From contig CAZVEV010000014.1 of the NCBI GenBank assembly GCA_964625865.1, positions 1 through 44,136 on the forward strand: DNA of 44,136 bases, written 5' to 3'. The stretch comes from CAZVEV01 sp964625865. Its GTDB lineage: Bacteria; Planctomycetota; Phycisphaerae; SM23-33. How positions within the stretch are numbered: position 1 is the first letter of the stretch; every line of letters begins with the position of its first letter. The notes below the pieces were generated by a model. That model had not been told where the DNA came from. It saw nothing but the letters and a program-made list of their open reading frames with translations, and did no database searches. The translations under genes and the position numbers were made by a program. Below are positions 15,950-24,738 of this stretch, piece by piece.

Positions 15950-17470
15950 GTGCCCAGAGAACCCGCCATGAAACTGGACTGTCGCCCTGTCCCGGCCTGG
16001 CCGAAACTCGCCTGGGTGGCCACGCTGACGCAGGGCGCCGATACCGTGGTTGTTCGTCACGGTCCCTGTGTTGAGCCCCGCGAGCAGTGGTGTGTTGAAG
16101 CGGCGTGGGCGGGCGAGTTTGGCCAGGGCGGCTTTGACCTGACCGACCTGGTCTTTGGCAGTGGCATCCGTTGCCGGGGCAACTCGGTTGTGTTCGTCTC
16201 TTCAAGCACGACGCTGGAGAGGCTATGGTACCTCCAGCGTGCAGATCGCTGGTTCGTTGCAAACTCCTTGCCCGCCATTCTCGCCGTCTCGGGGGCATCG
16301 CTCCTCAATGAGTATGCAGGATATGCAGCCGACGTGGCAACCATCATTGACGGCCTGGCCGACTATAGACGGTCGCTGCCGACAGACGCTGAAGACGTGC
16401 GTGTTGTTTACCACAGCAATCTGACCTATGACGGCCAGAGCCTTGTCGAGACTCCCAAGCCGGACACGTCTTCCCCGTTCCGCACATTCACGGACTACCA
16501 GGGCTTTCTCCATGATACAGCCGAGGCGTTGTCACGTAACATCAGAGATCAGCTCAGAAGCGTGGCTATCGAGCCACTGACAACGCTCTCTCGCGGATAC
16601 GATTCGGTCGCCGCCGCAGTCATAGCCAAGCACGTGGGCTGTTCTCGTGCGGTTACCTTCCGGCGGTCTCGGAGCGTGTGGCGGGGTTCGGATTCAGGTG
16701 AGGACATCGCCCGATACCTCGGGTTTTCGTGCACGAGTTATGCTCGTGTTGCCAAGCAGTATCCGCTCGAAGAAGCCATCTGGGCCGCCTCGGGTCGAGC
16801 GGGGATTGTCAACTGGACGCTGTTCGACTATCCCGAGCCCCTCTGTCTCTTATTCACCGGCAGTTACGGCGACAAGGCATGGGGCCGCAACCGCCGGGTC
16901 TATCCCCAACCGTTGGCGGGGACAATTCCCGCGGACTTGGGGATGGCCGAGTTCCGACTGCTCAAGGGCGTCTTCCTTTGTCCCGTGCCGTTCTGGTCAA
17001 TGCATCGGTACCAGGAGTTGCAGACGATCAGCTTCTCCACCGAGATGGAGCCGTGGACGCTTCACAATGACTATGACCGGCCGATTCCAAGGCGCATCAT
17101 CGAAGAGGCCGGCGTTCCCAGGACGGCCTTTGGAATGCGGAAGATGAACACGTCGCACGAGACGGCGTACCTCTGGCCCTACTCGTCCGACGCCAAGCGG
17201 CGCTTTGCGACCTATCTCCGCGAAAGTGGTCTGTCCGCCCCCATTCCCGGTCAGGTGCCGGTCATGCGGCGGGTCAATGCCATCAGCAGATTGCTGTACG
17301 CCAATGTCTTTCGCAGATTGGGGATAGCGGACCATCTCGGGAAGCTGCTCCGCGCGCGCGCGAGCGACATGATCTTCTGTTGGGCCAACATGGAACTGAA
17401 GGCAAGATATGCAGAGGGGTTGCGTTCGTCAGGGTCCGTTGAGGGCAAGCCGGCAGGAGTCACGGTATGA
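15950..17470 (+). CDS. Asparagine-synthetase-like protein 2, divergent, with altered P-loop
   Basis: 506 residues, GTG start with GAGAAGG 9 bases upstream; an ATG at 15968 is the alternative. The recognisable part is TTLSRGYDSVAAA with SRGYDS (214-219) in the place of the usual SGGxDS loop, so the first glycine is an arginine. A later block GVPRTAFGMRKMNTSHE resembles the lysine-containing segment near the AsnB active site. The first 200 residues are only loosely like a class II amidotransferase domain and have no N-terminal cysteine. It may be a reduced-activity partner of its neighbours or an enzyme with a different amine acceptor. It starts 1 base after the previous stop. Confidence 0.75.
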   Translation: MPREPAMKLDCRPVPAWPKLAWVATLTQGADTVVVRHGPCVEPREQWCVEAAWAGEFGQGGFDLTDLVFGSGIRCRGNSVVFVSSSTTLERLWYLQRADRWFVANSLPAILAVSGASLLNEYAGYAADVATIIDGLADYRRSLPTDAEDVRVVYHSNLTYDGQSLVETPKPDTSSPFRTFTDYQGFLHDTAEALSRNIRDQLRSVAIEPLTTLSRGYDSVAAAVIAKHVGCSRAVTFRRSRSVWRGSDSGEDIARYLGFSCTSYARVAKQYPLEEAIWAASGRAGIVNWTLFDYPEPLCLLFTGSYGDKAWGRNRRVYPQPLAGTIPADLGMAEFRLLKGVFLCPVPFWSMHRYQELQTISFSTEMEPWTLHNDYDRPIPRRIIEEAGVPRTAFGMRKMNTSHETAYLWPYSSDAKRRFATYLRESGLSAPIPGQVPVMRRVNAISRLLYANVFRRLGIADHLGKLLRARASDMIFCWANMELKARYAEGLRSSGSVEGKPAGVTV

Positions 17471-17601
17471 CCCGGGCACGTGATCTTGCCAGCCTCTACG
17501 AGGGTATGGTGATGGGTGATCTCCCTGACAGAGAGACTGATGCGATGAACTGTCGACGGGACGCGTCGCGACGCTGCGGATTCAGGAAGGACCGACAATG
17601 A
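17467..17601 (+). CDS. Small open frame, 44 residues, joined by ATGA overlaps on both sides
   Basis: Its ATG overlaps the stop of AsnB-like gene 2 (ATGA at 17467-17470), and its stop overlaps the start of AsnB-like gene 3 (ATGA at 17598-17601), exactly bridging a 127-base gap. The product MTRARDLASLYEGMVMGDLP... has no recognised domain. Either a translation-coupling leader or a small protein of the AsnB set; chance is possible, but the double overlap makes it less likely. Confidence 0.35.
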   Translation: MTRARDLASLYEGMVMGDLPDRETDAMNCRRDASRRCGFRKDRQ

Positions 17602-19445
17602 GCAAGCTGTGGGGCATCGCTTTCGCAGACTCGAATGTGCCGGTCGGCGAACACCTCGCCGCGCAGACCCGCGCGATGTGCAAGTACACCGACCATCGGC
17701 CGCAACTCTGGACCGGCGAGGGCGTGGGCCTGGGACACTATACCATCGGGGCCTTCAACCACGCCGAGCAGCCGTATCATGACGCCGATGACGACAGCCG
17801 GTCCGTGTATTGCGGGAAGATCTTTGACTATGGCGATCTGAAGCGCGACCTGCGTGCCCAGGGCGCCCGGATCGAAGAGGACGACAACGCTGAAGATCTC
17901 CAGTTTGTGACCCAGTTCATGAAGCGGCGCGGGGCGGCGAAGCTCGGGGCGCTCAACGGCATCTACTCGTGCGCCGTGTGGGAGCCTCGTCATCGGCGCC
18001 TCAGCCTGTTCACCGACCGATACGGCTTGCGGATGGTGTACTACACCCACGACAAGCGGCGAGGCGTTCTCGCCTTTGCGTCGGACCTCCGCGGCGTGGT
18101 TGAGACCGATCTGCTGGACCACAAGATCAACTGGGACGCCTGGTCGACGTTCTTCCAACTCGGACACAACATCGGCGACGTAACGTCGTTTGAGAACGTG
18201 GTGGTCGTGCCGGTCGGATCGGCCCTGGTGTTCGAGGACAATCAGGTCCGCATCGAGCAGTACTGGAGCCCCTCGGATATCGAGATCGATTACACGATGA
18301 CTCGCAAGGAACTCGTGGAGGGCAGCGCCCATCTGTTTGACCAGGCCATGGCGCGCCGCAGCGTGCCCGTGCCGTACCGACGGGTGGCCTTTCTCAGCGG
18401 CGGGCTCGATTCACGCCGGATCGTCGCTGCGCTGCATGCCCAGGGCACGGAGTTTACGGCCGTCACGAAGCGGGGGCTCCTCGCGGTCGACCAGGACGGA
18501 CCGTTTGCGGGCAATGTCGCGACCACGCTGGGATTGGCGCACCGGTACGTGACTGCCGATCCGGAGCACTTCTACCGCAAGTACTATCACCTCGGCAACG
18601 AGTTGATGGACTATGAGGCCAACATGCACCAGTGGATCCAGGCCCTGGTCGACGGCCTCGAGGACGACGAGAAGCTGAACTACGACGGGATCATGGGGGA
18701 CTGGATGTGGGAATATGGCGAAAGGTGGGGCGCCTTCATGGTCGGCTATGCCCCCGGAGGCAATGTCAGGGAGGAGACGATCACGATGCTCGGGTTGCCC
18801 CTGGAGGACAAGGCCCGGCGGCTTGTTGGCGAGCCGATAGCGCGTCCCTTCCTGGCCAAGGCCTTCCGCAGGAACATCCGCCCGGAGGCGGCCCGCGCCG
18901 CGGTCATCGAACAGCTCGTCAAGTACGGAGCTAACGACAATCAACTCGTCAACTTCTTCATGATGAACCGCGCGCGGCGTGGCGTGGCGATTTCCGCCCA
19001 CAAGCTGATCCAGCAGCGGGCCGAGTCGCTCTTCCCGTACCTCGACAACGATCTGTTCGATCTTCTCATGCGTTACCCGCCGGAGAAGAAGGCGGGGGGC
19101 TTCCTGCGTGAAGAGGCGATGGCGCTGTCGTTTCCAGAGTGTGCCGGTCTGCCCAGGACAATGCGCGTCGAATCCAAGGTCGACAGACGCGACAAGGCGG
19201 TGATGGCGATCAAGGCGATGAAGAAACGCCACTACTACAGCAACCTGCGGCAACATGCCTTGAAGAACAGTTGGCTGTTCCACAAGCCGGCCATGATTCC
19301 TCGGATGGCGAAAGACCTGGTCCGGATGTGGCTGCACCACGATGCGGTAGCCGTGGCCTTTACGGCGAGCAACCTTGTATTCTATGAATGGATGGAGAAG
19401 TACTTCAGGCATGGCCATCCTTCGTTTCACGCTGATGTCAACTAG
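17598..19445 (+). CDS. Asparagine-synthetase-like protein 3, without the glutaminase cysteine
   Basis: 615 residues, strong ribosome site AGGAAGGA. The N-terminal domain follows the class II amidotransferase pattern (LNGIYSCAVWEPRHRRLSLF, then DRYGLRMVYY) but begins MSKLWGIAFAD, so it lacks Cys2. The C-terminal domain has a perfect P-loop SGGLDSR (267-273) and a late segment LPRTMRVESKVDRRDK in the position of the catalytic lysine region. Probably makes an amide bond on an EPS sugar acid or transfers an amine other than glutamine-derived ammonia. Together with the two preceding genes it gives three divergent AsnB-like proteins in series. Confidence 0.85.
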   Translation: MSKLWGIAFADSNVPVGEHLAAQTRAMCKYTDHRPQLWTGEGVGLGHYTIGAFNHAEQPYHDADDDSRSVYCGKIFDYGDLKRDLRAQGARIEEDDNAEDLQFVTQFMKRRGAAKLGALNGIYSCAVWEPRHRRLSLFTDRYGLRMVYYTHDKRRGVLAFASDLRGVVETDLLDHKINWDAWSTFFQLGHNIGDVTSFENVVVVPVGSALVFEDNQVRIEQYWSPSDIEIDYTMTRKELVEGSAHLFDQAMARRSVPVPYRRVAFLSGGLDSRRIVAALHAQGTEFTAVTKRGLLAVDQDGPFAGNVATTLGLAHRYVTADPEHFYRKYYHLGNELMDYEANMHQWIQALVDGLEDDEKLNYDGIMGDWMWEYGERWGAFMVGYAPGGNVREETITMLGLPLEDKARRLVGEPIARPFLAKAFRRNIRPEAARAAVIEQLVKYGANDNQLVNFFMMNRARRGVAISAHKLIQQRAESLFPYLDNDLFDLLMRYPPEKKAGGFLREEAMALSFPECAGLPRTMRVESKVDRRDKAVMAIKAMKKRHYYSNLRQHALKNSWLFHKPAMIPRMAKDLVRMWLHHDAVAVAFTASNLVFYEWMEKYFRHGHPSFHADVN

Positions 19446-19595
19446 CATGGGCGAAGTCAACCGCCCCGGAAGGATCGGATGCGTATGAGAATCAGACACA
19501 ACACCCAAGCGGGCAAGCCCGGCCTGAGTGTTCGTGCCGCACGTGCCCGGACATCTGACCGAGTAAGATGGGTCGGCAGGTGAAGGAGGGGCCTC

Positions 19596-20903
19596 GTGCG
19601 CATTATACACATATCAGCACTGCCGGTCTGGTCGATGGAAGGCAAAGGGGGCATGCCCTCGCTGCGCGAAACGCTCGCCGGACACCTGCGAGGCGGTCAC
19701 GAAATCGTCCTGGTGGTGCCCAAGTATCACCTCTTCAGCGAAACGCTTGAACGGATCAACGTACGAGAAGACCAGGGGTACGATGTTTACGTGGCGCCGT
19801 GCGAGTGGGTACGACTCATCAAGAGTCTCCAGTTTGTGGCGCGGCGCATCGGTGGGGGGCGGATGCCCTACGTTGCGCGATGGATTGTGAATCTGTTGGT
19901 TACGGTTCTCCTGACGGCCAGTCTTTACGTCGCGGCCCGGAAGCTCATGCGACGTCAGCGGGTGAGATTCGATATGGTCTACGCGCACAACAAGTACGCG
20001 GCGATTGCGGGCCTCCTCATCCGCTGGGTTGCCGGCATACCGAACGTTACGCGGCTGTACGGCACGTTTCTTGCCGACTTGATGAAACGCCCGCTGGTGT
20101 GGTTGCGTTATCCGTCGGCATCGGCAGGGTATCTCGTGCCTCATCGTCTCCTGATCTGCGCCAATGACGGCACGCGCGGCGACGAAGTGGCCAGGAAGTT
20201 CGGTATCGACCTGGACCGATTCAGGTTCTGGCAAAACGGCGTGGACTTGCCCGACGCCCCTCCCGACAGTTCGCGTGACGATCTCGTGGCACAGTTCGGT
20301 GACCTGGGCCTGCGATCTGAGAGCAAGTGGATCATCTCGTGTTCGCGGCTGAGTTATTGGAAGCGGATCGACCGCATGCTCCGCGCGGTGGCGTATTGCC
20401 GCCAACACGGCTGCGACTGCCAATTGCTTGTCGCCGGCGACGGGCCGGAGAGCGACGCCCTGCTCGCGCTGGCGATGGAACTGGGGATCAATGACGCGGT
20501 GGTTTGGCTTGGCGCTGTTGCCCACGATGACATCTGGGCGTTGATGAACGTTGCGGATGTCTTCATGATAACCAACGACGTGACCAACCGCTGCAACCCC
20601 GTGTACGAGGCCATGTGCGCGGGGCTTCCTGCCGTATCGGTTCGGGACCCGTCAACGGCAGATCTGTTGGAGCATCAGGTTAATGCGCTATTGGCCGATA
20701 AGGACGATAGCGAGGAACTGGGCCGGTGTGTGCTCAGGGCCTTCGATGACGATGAACTGCTGGCGACGATGGGACAGGCTCAGCGAGACCGCGCTGAGTC
20801 CTTGTGGACATGGACCGAGCGGATGGCCGAAGAGGTCCGGGAACTTGAGGCGATAGTGGCCGAGTCCCGCCCCCGGCGCCAGCGGGTTCGGTGTGCGACA
20901 TAG
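19596..20903 (+). CDS. GT4-type glycosyltransferase
   Basis: 435 residues, GTG start with AAGGAGGGG just upstream. N-terminal RIIHISALPVWSMEGKGGMP and a hydrophobic stretch at about 108-124; the C-terminal GT-B half shows SCSRLSYWKRIDRML, LLVAGDGPESDALL and NRCNPVYEAMCAGLPAVS, the donor-binding region of the group 1 family. The internal hydrophobic segment suggests close membrane contact. A 34-codon frame (19479-19583, ribosome site GGAAGG) fills most of the gap before it; I do not call that a gene. The sugar transferred is unknown. Confidence 0.88.
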   Translation: MRIIHISALPVWSMEGKGGMPSLRETLAGHLRGGHEIVLVVPKYHLFSETLERINVREDQGYDVYVAPCEWVRLIKSLQFVARRIGGGRMPYVARWIVNLLVTVLLTASLYVAARKLMRRQRVRFDMVYAHNKYAAIAGLLIRWVAGIPNVTRLYGTFLADLMKRPLVWLRYPSASAGYLVPHRLLICANDGTRGDEVARKFGIDLDRFRFWQNGVDLPDAPPDSSRDDLVAQFGDLGLRSESKWIISCSRLSYWKRIDRMLRAVAYCRQHGCDCQLLVAGDGPESDALLALAMELGINDAVVWLGAVAHDDIWALMNVADVFMITNDVTNRCNPVYEAMCAGLPAVSVRDPSTADLLEHQVNALLADKDDSEELGRCVLRAFDDDELLATMGQAQRDRAESLWTWTERMAEEVRELEAIVAESRPRRQRVRCAT

Positions 20904-20914
20904 ACAGGTAAGCC

Positions 20915-22324
20915 ATGGGTATCAAGACACTACTGTTTGCCGCTTTTGTCGCCGGGTGTGTGCTCGGTGCAGCGTGGCTTCCCGTGCTGGGAGTGCTCGG
21001 GTATGTAGGAATCTACAGCATCGGACCACAGCGTCAGTGGTGGCATGCGCCATTGTCGCGGTTTGCACCGCGCTATTCACTACTGCTGGTAACCGTCACA
21101 GCGCTGGGAATGGCACTGAACTGGAGCAGACTTCGTTGCTGGAGGAGGTTCTTTGCCAATCAGGAGAAACTCCTGCTCCTGTTTGCTGCGGTGATCTGGC
21201 TGGGGGTCGTACTTGGAGGGGGGGCGGCCGCCCGATATGCGAAGATCGACCCTCCCGAGATCAAGTTCCTCAAGGTCATGGTGTTCCTTCTCATGGTGTC
21301 CCATGTGGTCACCGACACGAAGAAACTGGATTGGCTTCTGTGGATAATGATTGCGGGCGTCCTGATTCTGGGGATGCAAGCCTATGACACTCCTCGCCGC
21401 GCGTTTGTGAGTGGCCGCCTGGATACCATCGGCGGGCCTGACTTTGCCGAAGCGAACTTTCTGGCGGCCTATCTGGCCGCGATGCTGCCGCTTATCGGCG
21501 TGCAGTTATTGCACAGCCGGTGGCCGGGCAAGGCGTTGTGCGCCATGGCGGGTGTCTTCGGAACCAACGCCATCGTCTTGACACGCAGTCGCGGCGCCGT
21601 GGTCGGGCTCGCCGTGGGGGGCCTTGTTGCCGCGATGCTCTCTCCACGGAAACACAGGACAAAGGTCACTGTGGGGCTGGTCGTCTTCGGGCTTGGGGTG
21701 GTCTATCTGGCCGATCCCCAGTTCATTCAGCGGGCCGGGACGATCACGCGATCCGAAGGGGAACGAGACTCCTCGGCCCAGAGCCGGTTCGTCGTGTGGC
21801 GCGCCGCAGGCCGCATGATCCAGGACCATCCCCAAGGCGTCGGGCCGGGGAACTTCTACAAGAACGTCGGGCGCTATAACCGTGATCTTGCGGGCATGGC
21901 AGCCCACAACACGTACGTGCACATTGCGGCCGAGTTGGGCTTGCAGGGCATCGCCGTGTTCGGGATACTCATCATCAGTCTCTTCCGGTTGCTCCGCCGA
22001 ATACGCCGCCGGGCGGAAGATTTACCCGAGCAGTTCCGGGCGAAGATCGTGATGCTCAGCTATGGCATGCTTGTCAGCCTGGTGACGCTGCTGGCCTGTT
22101 GCGTGACGATCTCGCTGCAATATGTGGAGTTCTTGTGGTGGATGTTCATCTTGCCCGTGTGTCTTTCACGAGTTGTTGACAACATCGAAGCCGGTCATCG
22201 CCCGCTCCTTGCGGCGAACAGCGAGGTCGTACCGGACAGACACCGCGTTGCGGCCAGGGGCGTGCACTCCACCGGGCCGAGTCGCCCCCGTCAGCCCGTC
22301 CATGAGGGGAGCGAACATGGCTGA
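20915..22324 (+). CDS. O-antigen ligase/polymerase-like membrane protein (Wzy_C family)
   Basis: 469 residues with about ten hydrophobic segments. The conserved Wzy_C region is present: a large periplasmic loop with VWRAAGRMIQDHPQGVGPGN and AHNTYVHIAAELGLQGIAVF. The N-terminal GYVGIYSIGPQRQWW region resembles the DUF5935-type exosortase-A-associated O-glycosylation ligases, but I would not assign it more closely. As the only such protein here it is the likely EPS polymerase; a ligase transferring glycan to lipid or protein is the alternative. About 50 polar C-terminal residues overlap the next gene by 8 bases. Confidence 0.87.
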   Translation: MGIKTLLFAAFVAGCVLGAAWLPVLGVLGYVGIYSIGPQRQWWHAPLSRFAPRYSLLLVTVTALGMALNWSRLRCWRRFFANQEKLLLLFAAVIWLGVVLGGGAAARYAKIDPPEIKFLKVMVFLLMVSHVVTDTKKLDWLLWIMIAGVLILGMQAYDTPRRAFVSGRLDTIGGPDFAEANFLAAYLAAMLPLIGVQLLHSRWPGKALCAMAGVFGTNAIVLTRSRGAVVGLAVGGLVAAMLSPRKHRTKVTVGLVVFGLGVVYLADPQFIQRAGTITRSEGERDSSAQSRFVVWRAAGRMIQDHPQGVGPGNFYKNVGRYNRDLAGMAAHNTYVHIAAELGLQGIAVFGILIISLFRLLRRIRRRAEDLPEQFRAKIVMLSYGMLVSLVTLLACCVTISLQYVEFLWWMFILPVCLSRVVDNIEAGHRPLLAANSEVVPDRHRVAARGVHSTGPSRPRQPVHEGSEHG

Positions 22325-23546
22325 GGGCGGAACCCAGACGCGATGTTCCGACGGGGAGTCCACGTCATGCTTCGGCGGTTCAGCGCCGGTCTGCCGCGAC
22401 AGTGAGACGGTCCGTCGCGTCGCCCTGGTGCTCTCGGAGTTGCGCGCCGGAGGGATGGAACGCGTGGTCACTCACCTCGCACGCGCCCTGCCCCGGTATG
22501 GCGTTGAGCCGCTGGTCGTCTGCATCGAGCACGCCGGGTCGCTGGCCGATGCCGTCACCGACGCGGGGATCTCGGTCGTGCCGCTCCACAGCCGCCATGG
22601 GGGCTTCGACCTCAAGACGATCATGCGCCTGGCTCGCCTGCTCAGGCGATTCGATCCATCGGTTATCAACGTGCATGACTGCGCGAGCCTGCCGTACGTC
22701 GCGTTGGCCGGGTTGTTCTGTCCGAGGCGCCCGGTCGTCTTCACCGCCCACGGATTGCTTTACAACGGGTTCGAGAAGCGTCGCAACCGGTACACGCTGT
22801 CAGCCAAGCGGCTGGCCGGCATTACCGCCGTCTCGTCGGAGGTCGCCGACAGACATGCCGAGCATCTTCGCTGGCCTCACGGAATCGACATCGTACCCAA
22901 CGGCGTGCCCGAGATCGTCCGTTCCGACACGATGAGACGGCAGATCAGAGCGGAGTTGGGCATCTCGGCCGACAGTACGGTCTTCCTTGCCGTCGGAAAC
23001 GCCAGGCCCGAGAAGGGGTTCGAGGACTTGCTCGACGCCTCACACATGTTACGACGTGCGTTCGCCGGAAAGGAGTTCAACGTTCTTGTCGCCGGCGGCG
23101 TTCTGGACAAGGCCTACGGCGATGAGTTGCTCAAGATGCAGCAGAGACTGGAGTTGACGCACACGGTGCGATTCCTCGGCTTTCGGGATGACACCGAGTC
23201 GCTGTACTCCGCCGCGGACGCGTTCGTCCTGTCAAGCCGGAGCGAAGGGATGCCGATGGTCATCCTTGAGGCGATGATGGCTTGTCTGCCCATCGTCGCC
23301 ACACGCGTTGGCGGTGTGCCGAAGGTCGTCTCGTCCGCGACCGGCCTGTTGTGTGACCCGGCAGAGCCGCGGCAGTTGTGCGATGCGATGGCTCGTCTGC
23401 TCGGCGACCGAGACCTCTGCCGGAACATGGGCCTGTGCGGACGCCACTACGCCATGGCGAATCACAGTGCCGAGGCAATGGCGTTACGCTACATAGCGAC
23501 GTTCGAGCGGGTCATTGCCGCCGGCCCCCGCAGAAGCCGCAGGTGA
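22317..23546 (+). CDS. GT4-type glycosyltransferase
   Basis: 409 residues from the ATG at 22317, which has GAGGGGAG upstream and overlaps the polymerase stop by 8 bases; the frame is open to 22122 but that part lies inside the polymerase gene. After about 30 poorly conserved residues come VALVLSELRAGGMERVV and HLARALPRYG, the GT4 opening; the C-terminal half has VFLAVGNARPEKGFEDLL and SSRSEGMPMVILEAMMACLPIVA, with the E-x7-E motif of the retaining GT4 fold. Adds one sugar to the repeat unit. It ends in a TGATG overlap with the next glycosyltransferase. Confidence 0.9.
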   Translation: MAEGGTQTRCSDGESTSCFGGSAPVCRDSETVRRVALVLSELRAGGMERVVTHLARALPRYGVEPLVVCIEHAGSLADAVTDAGISVVPLHSRHGGFDLKTIMRLARLLRRFDPSVINVHDCASLPYVALAGLFCPRRPVVFTAHGLLYNGFEKRRNRYTLSAKRLAGITAVSSEVADRHAEHLRWPHGIDIVPNGVPEIVRSDTMRRQIRAELGISADSTVFLAVGNARPEKGFEDLLDASHMLRRAFAGKEFNVLVAGGVLDKAYGDELLKMQQRLELTHTVRFLGFRDDTESLYSAADAFVLSSRSEGMPMVILEAMMACLPIVATRVGGVPKVVSSATGLLCDPAEPRQLCDAMARLLGDRDLCRNMGLCGRHYAMANHSAEAMALRYIATFERVIAAGPRRSRR

Positions 23547-24724
23547 TGCGCGTGAACGTCCTGTCCTTCTCATACTGTTTCCCAAAACCGACCAATCCAT
23601 CGTGGGGCGTTTTCGTCGCACAGAGGCTCGGCGCGATCGGCCGACTGGTCGACCTGAGGGCCGCTGCGCCCGTTCCCTGGTTCCCGGTGGTCACCCGCCT
23701 GAAAGATCGCCCGGGGCCCCTGCAGGACCGATGGGGTGACCTGACGGTGTATCGGCCGAGGTTCTTCTATCTGCCCGGCCTGCTCAAGACGCTCGACGGA
23801 CGTCTCTATGCCCGGGGCTTGCAGCGATGGTTCAAGACCCTGTGTGACCGCTGGCGTCCGGACGTGCTCGACGCCCACTTCGTCTGGCCTGACGGGGTGG
23901 GGGTGGCACGATTGGCACGACAAAGGGGCATTCCCTACGTCATCACGCTTCGCGGGCAACTCTACCCGTGTGCAGATGACGGGCGGCGTGAGCAGTGTGT
24001 TGACGCCTTGCTCGGGGCCGCGGCGGTCATCAGCGTCTCGACGCCGATGGCTGATCTGGCCCGGGAACTGGGCGTGCCCGATGACCGGATTTCCGTGATT
24101 TCCAACGGCGTGGACACCGAAGCGTTTCAGCCGCGGGACAAGGCTGCCGCACGCCGCGAACTGGGCCTGCCCGCAGCCGGACGTCTTATCGTGACGGTAG
24201 CCCACCTGGGCCCCAGAAAAGGCAGCCGAGAGACAATTCAAGCCCTGGCCGACCTGCCCTCGGACGTTCGCCTGGTTCTGGTTGGAGGCGATGGGGAGGG
24301 GGCGAAGAACACCGAGGCGATACGTGACCTTGCGGCGAAGCTGGGGCTGGGCGATCGAGTGGTCCTGGCCGGGCGACAGCCCTACCGGAACGTGCCACTG
24401 TACTTCAACGCAGCGGACGTGAGCGTGCTGGCATCGTATCGTGAAGGGTGCCCGAACGTCGTCCTCGAGAGCCTTGCCAGCGGAACCCCCGTTGTGGCAT
24501 CCAACGTCGGGGCCGTACCGGACCTGCTGTCGTCTCCGGGCGCCGGTCGCATCGTGCCGGCCAGGCAGGTCGAACCGCTGGCCAGGGCACTGACAGACGT
24601 GCTCGGCCAGGAGCACTCCGCCCGGGAGATCGCCACATCCGACTCGGTCGCATCCTGGGACACTGTCGCGAGGCGCGCATGCGGTGTCCTGGAGGCCGCC
24701 GCACAGCACAACTCCAGTGCCTGA
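23546..24724 (+). CDS. GT4-type glycosyltransferase
   Basis: 392 residues, ATG overlapping the previous stop (TGATG). MRVNVLSFSYCFPKPTNPSW and GVFVAQRLGAIGR form the N-terminal half; the C-terminal half has VTVAHLGPRKGSRETIQAL, LVGGDGEGAKN and SYREGCPNVVLESLASGTPVVAS with both glutamates of the E-x7-E motif. Similar to TagH/exosortase-linked GT4 enzymes. Last gene of the long plus-strand run; it converges on the minus-strand operon with only 14 bases between stops and no obvious hairpin. Confidence 0.9.
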   Translation: MRVNVLSFSYCFPKPTNPSWGVFVAQRLGAIGRLVDLRAAAPVPWFPVVTRLKDRPGPLQDRWGDLTVYRPRFFYLPGLLKTLDGRLYARGLQRWFKTLCDRWRPDVLDAHFVWPDGVGVARLARQRGIPYVITLRGQLYPCADDGRREQCVDALLGAAAVISVSTPMADLARELGVPDDRISVISNGVDTEAFQPRDKAAARRELGLPAAGRLIVTVAHLGPRKGSRETIQALADLPSDVRLVLVGGDGEGAKNTEAIRDLAAKLGLGDRVVLAGRQPYRNVPLYFNAADVSVLASYREGCPNVVLESLASGTPVVASNVGAVPDLLSSPGAGRIVPARQVEPLARALTDVLGQEHSAREIATSDSVASWDTVARRACGVLEAAAQHNSSA

Positions 24725-24738
24725 CCACATGCGTTACC

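Noticed and set aside
13952..19445. Lasso-peptide cluster (small frames next to AsnB-like genes)
   Set aside because: No transglutaminase-like protease, RRE/PqqD-like protein or precursor with a lasso core pattern is present; the setting is polysaccharide synthesis.
20915..22324. Exosortase
   Set aside because: The membrane protein has the Wzy_C pattern (AHNTYVHIAAELGLQG) and no exosortase Cys/Arg/His motifs.
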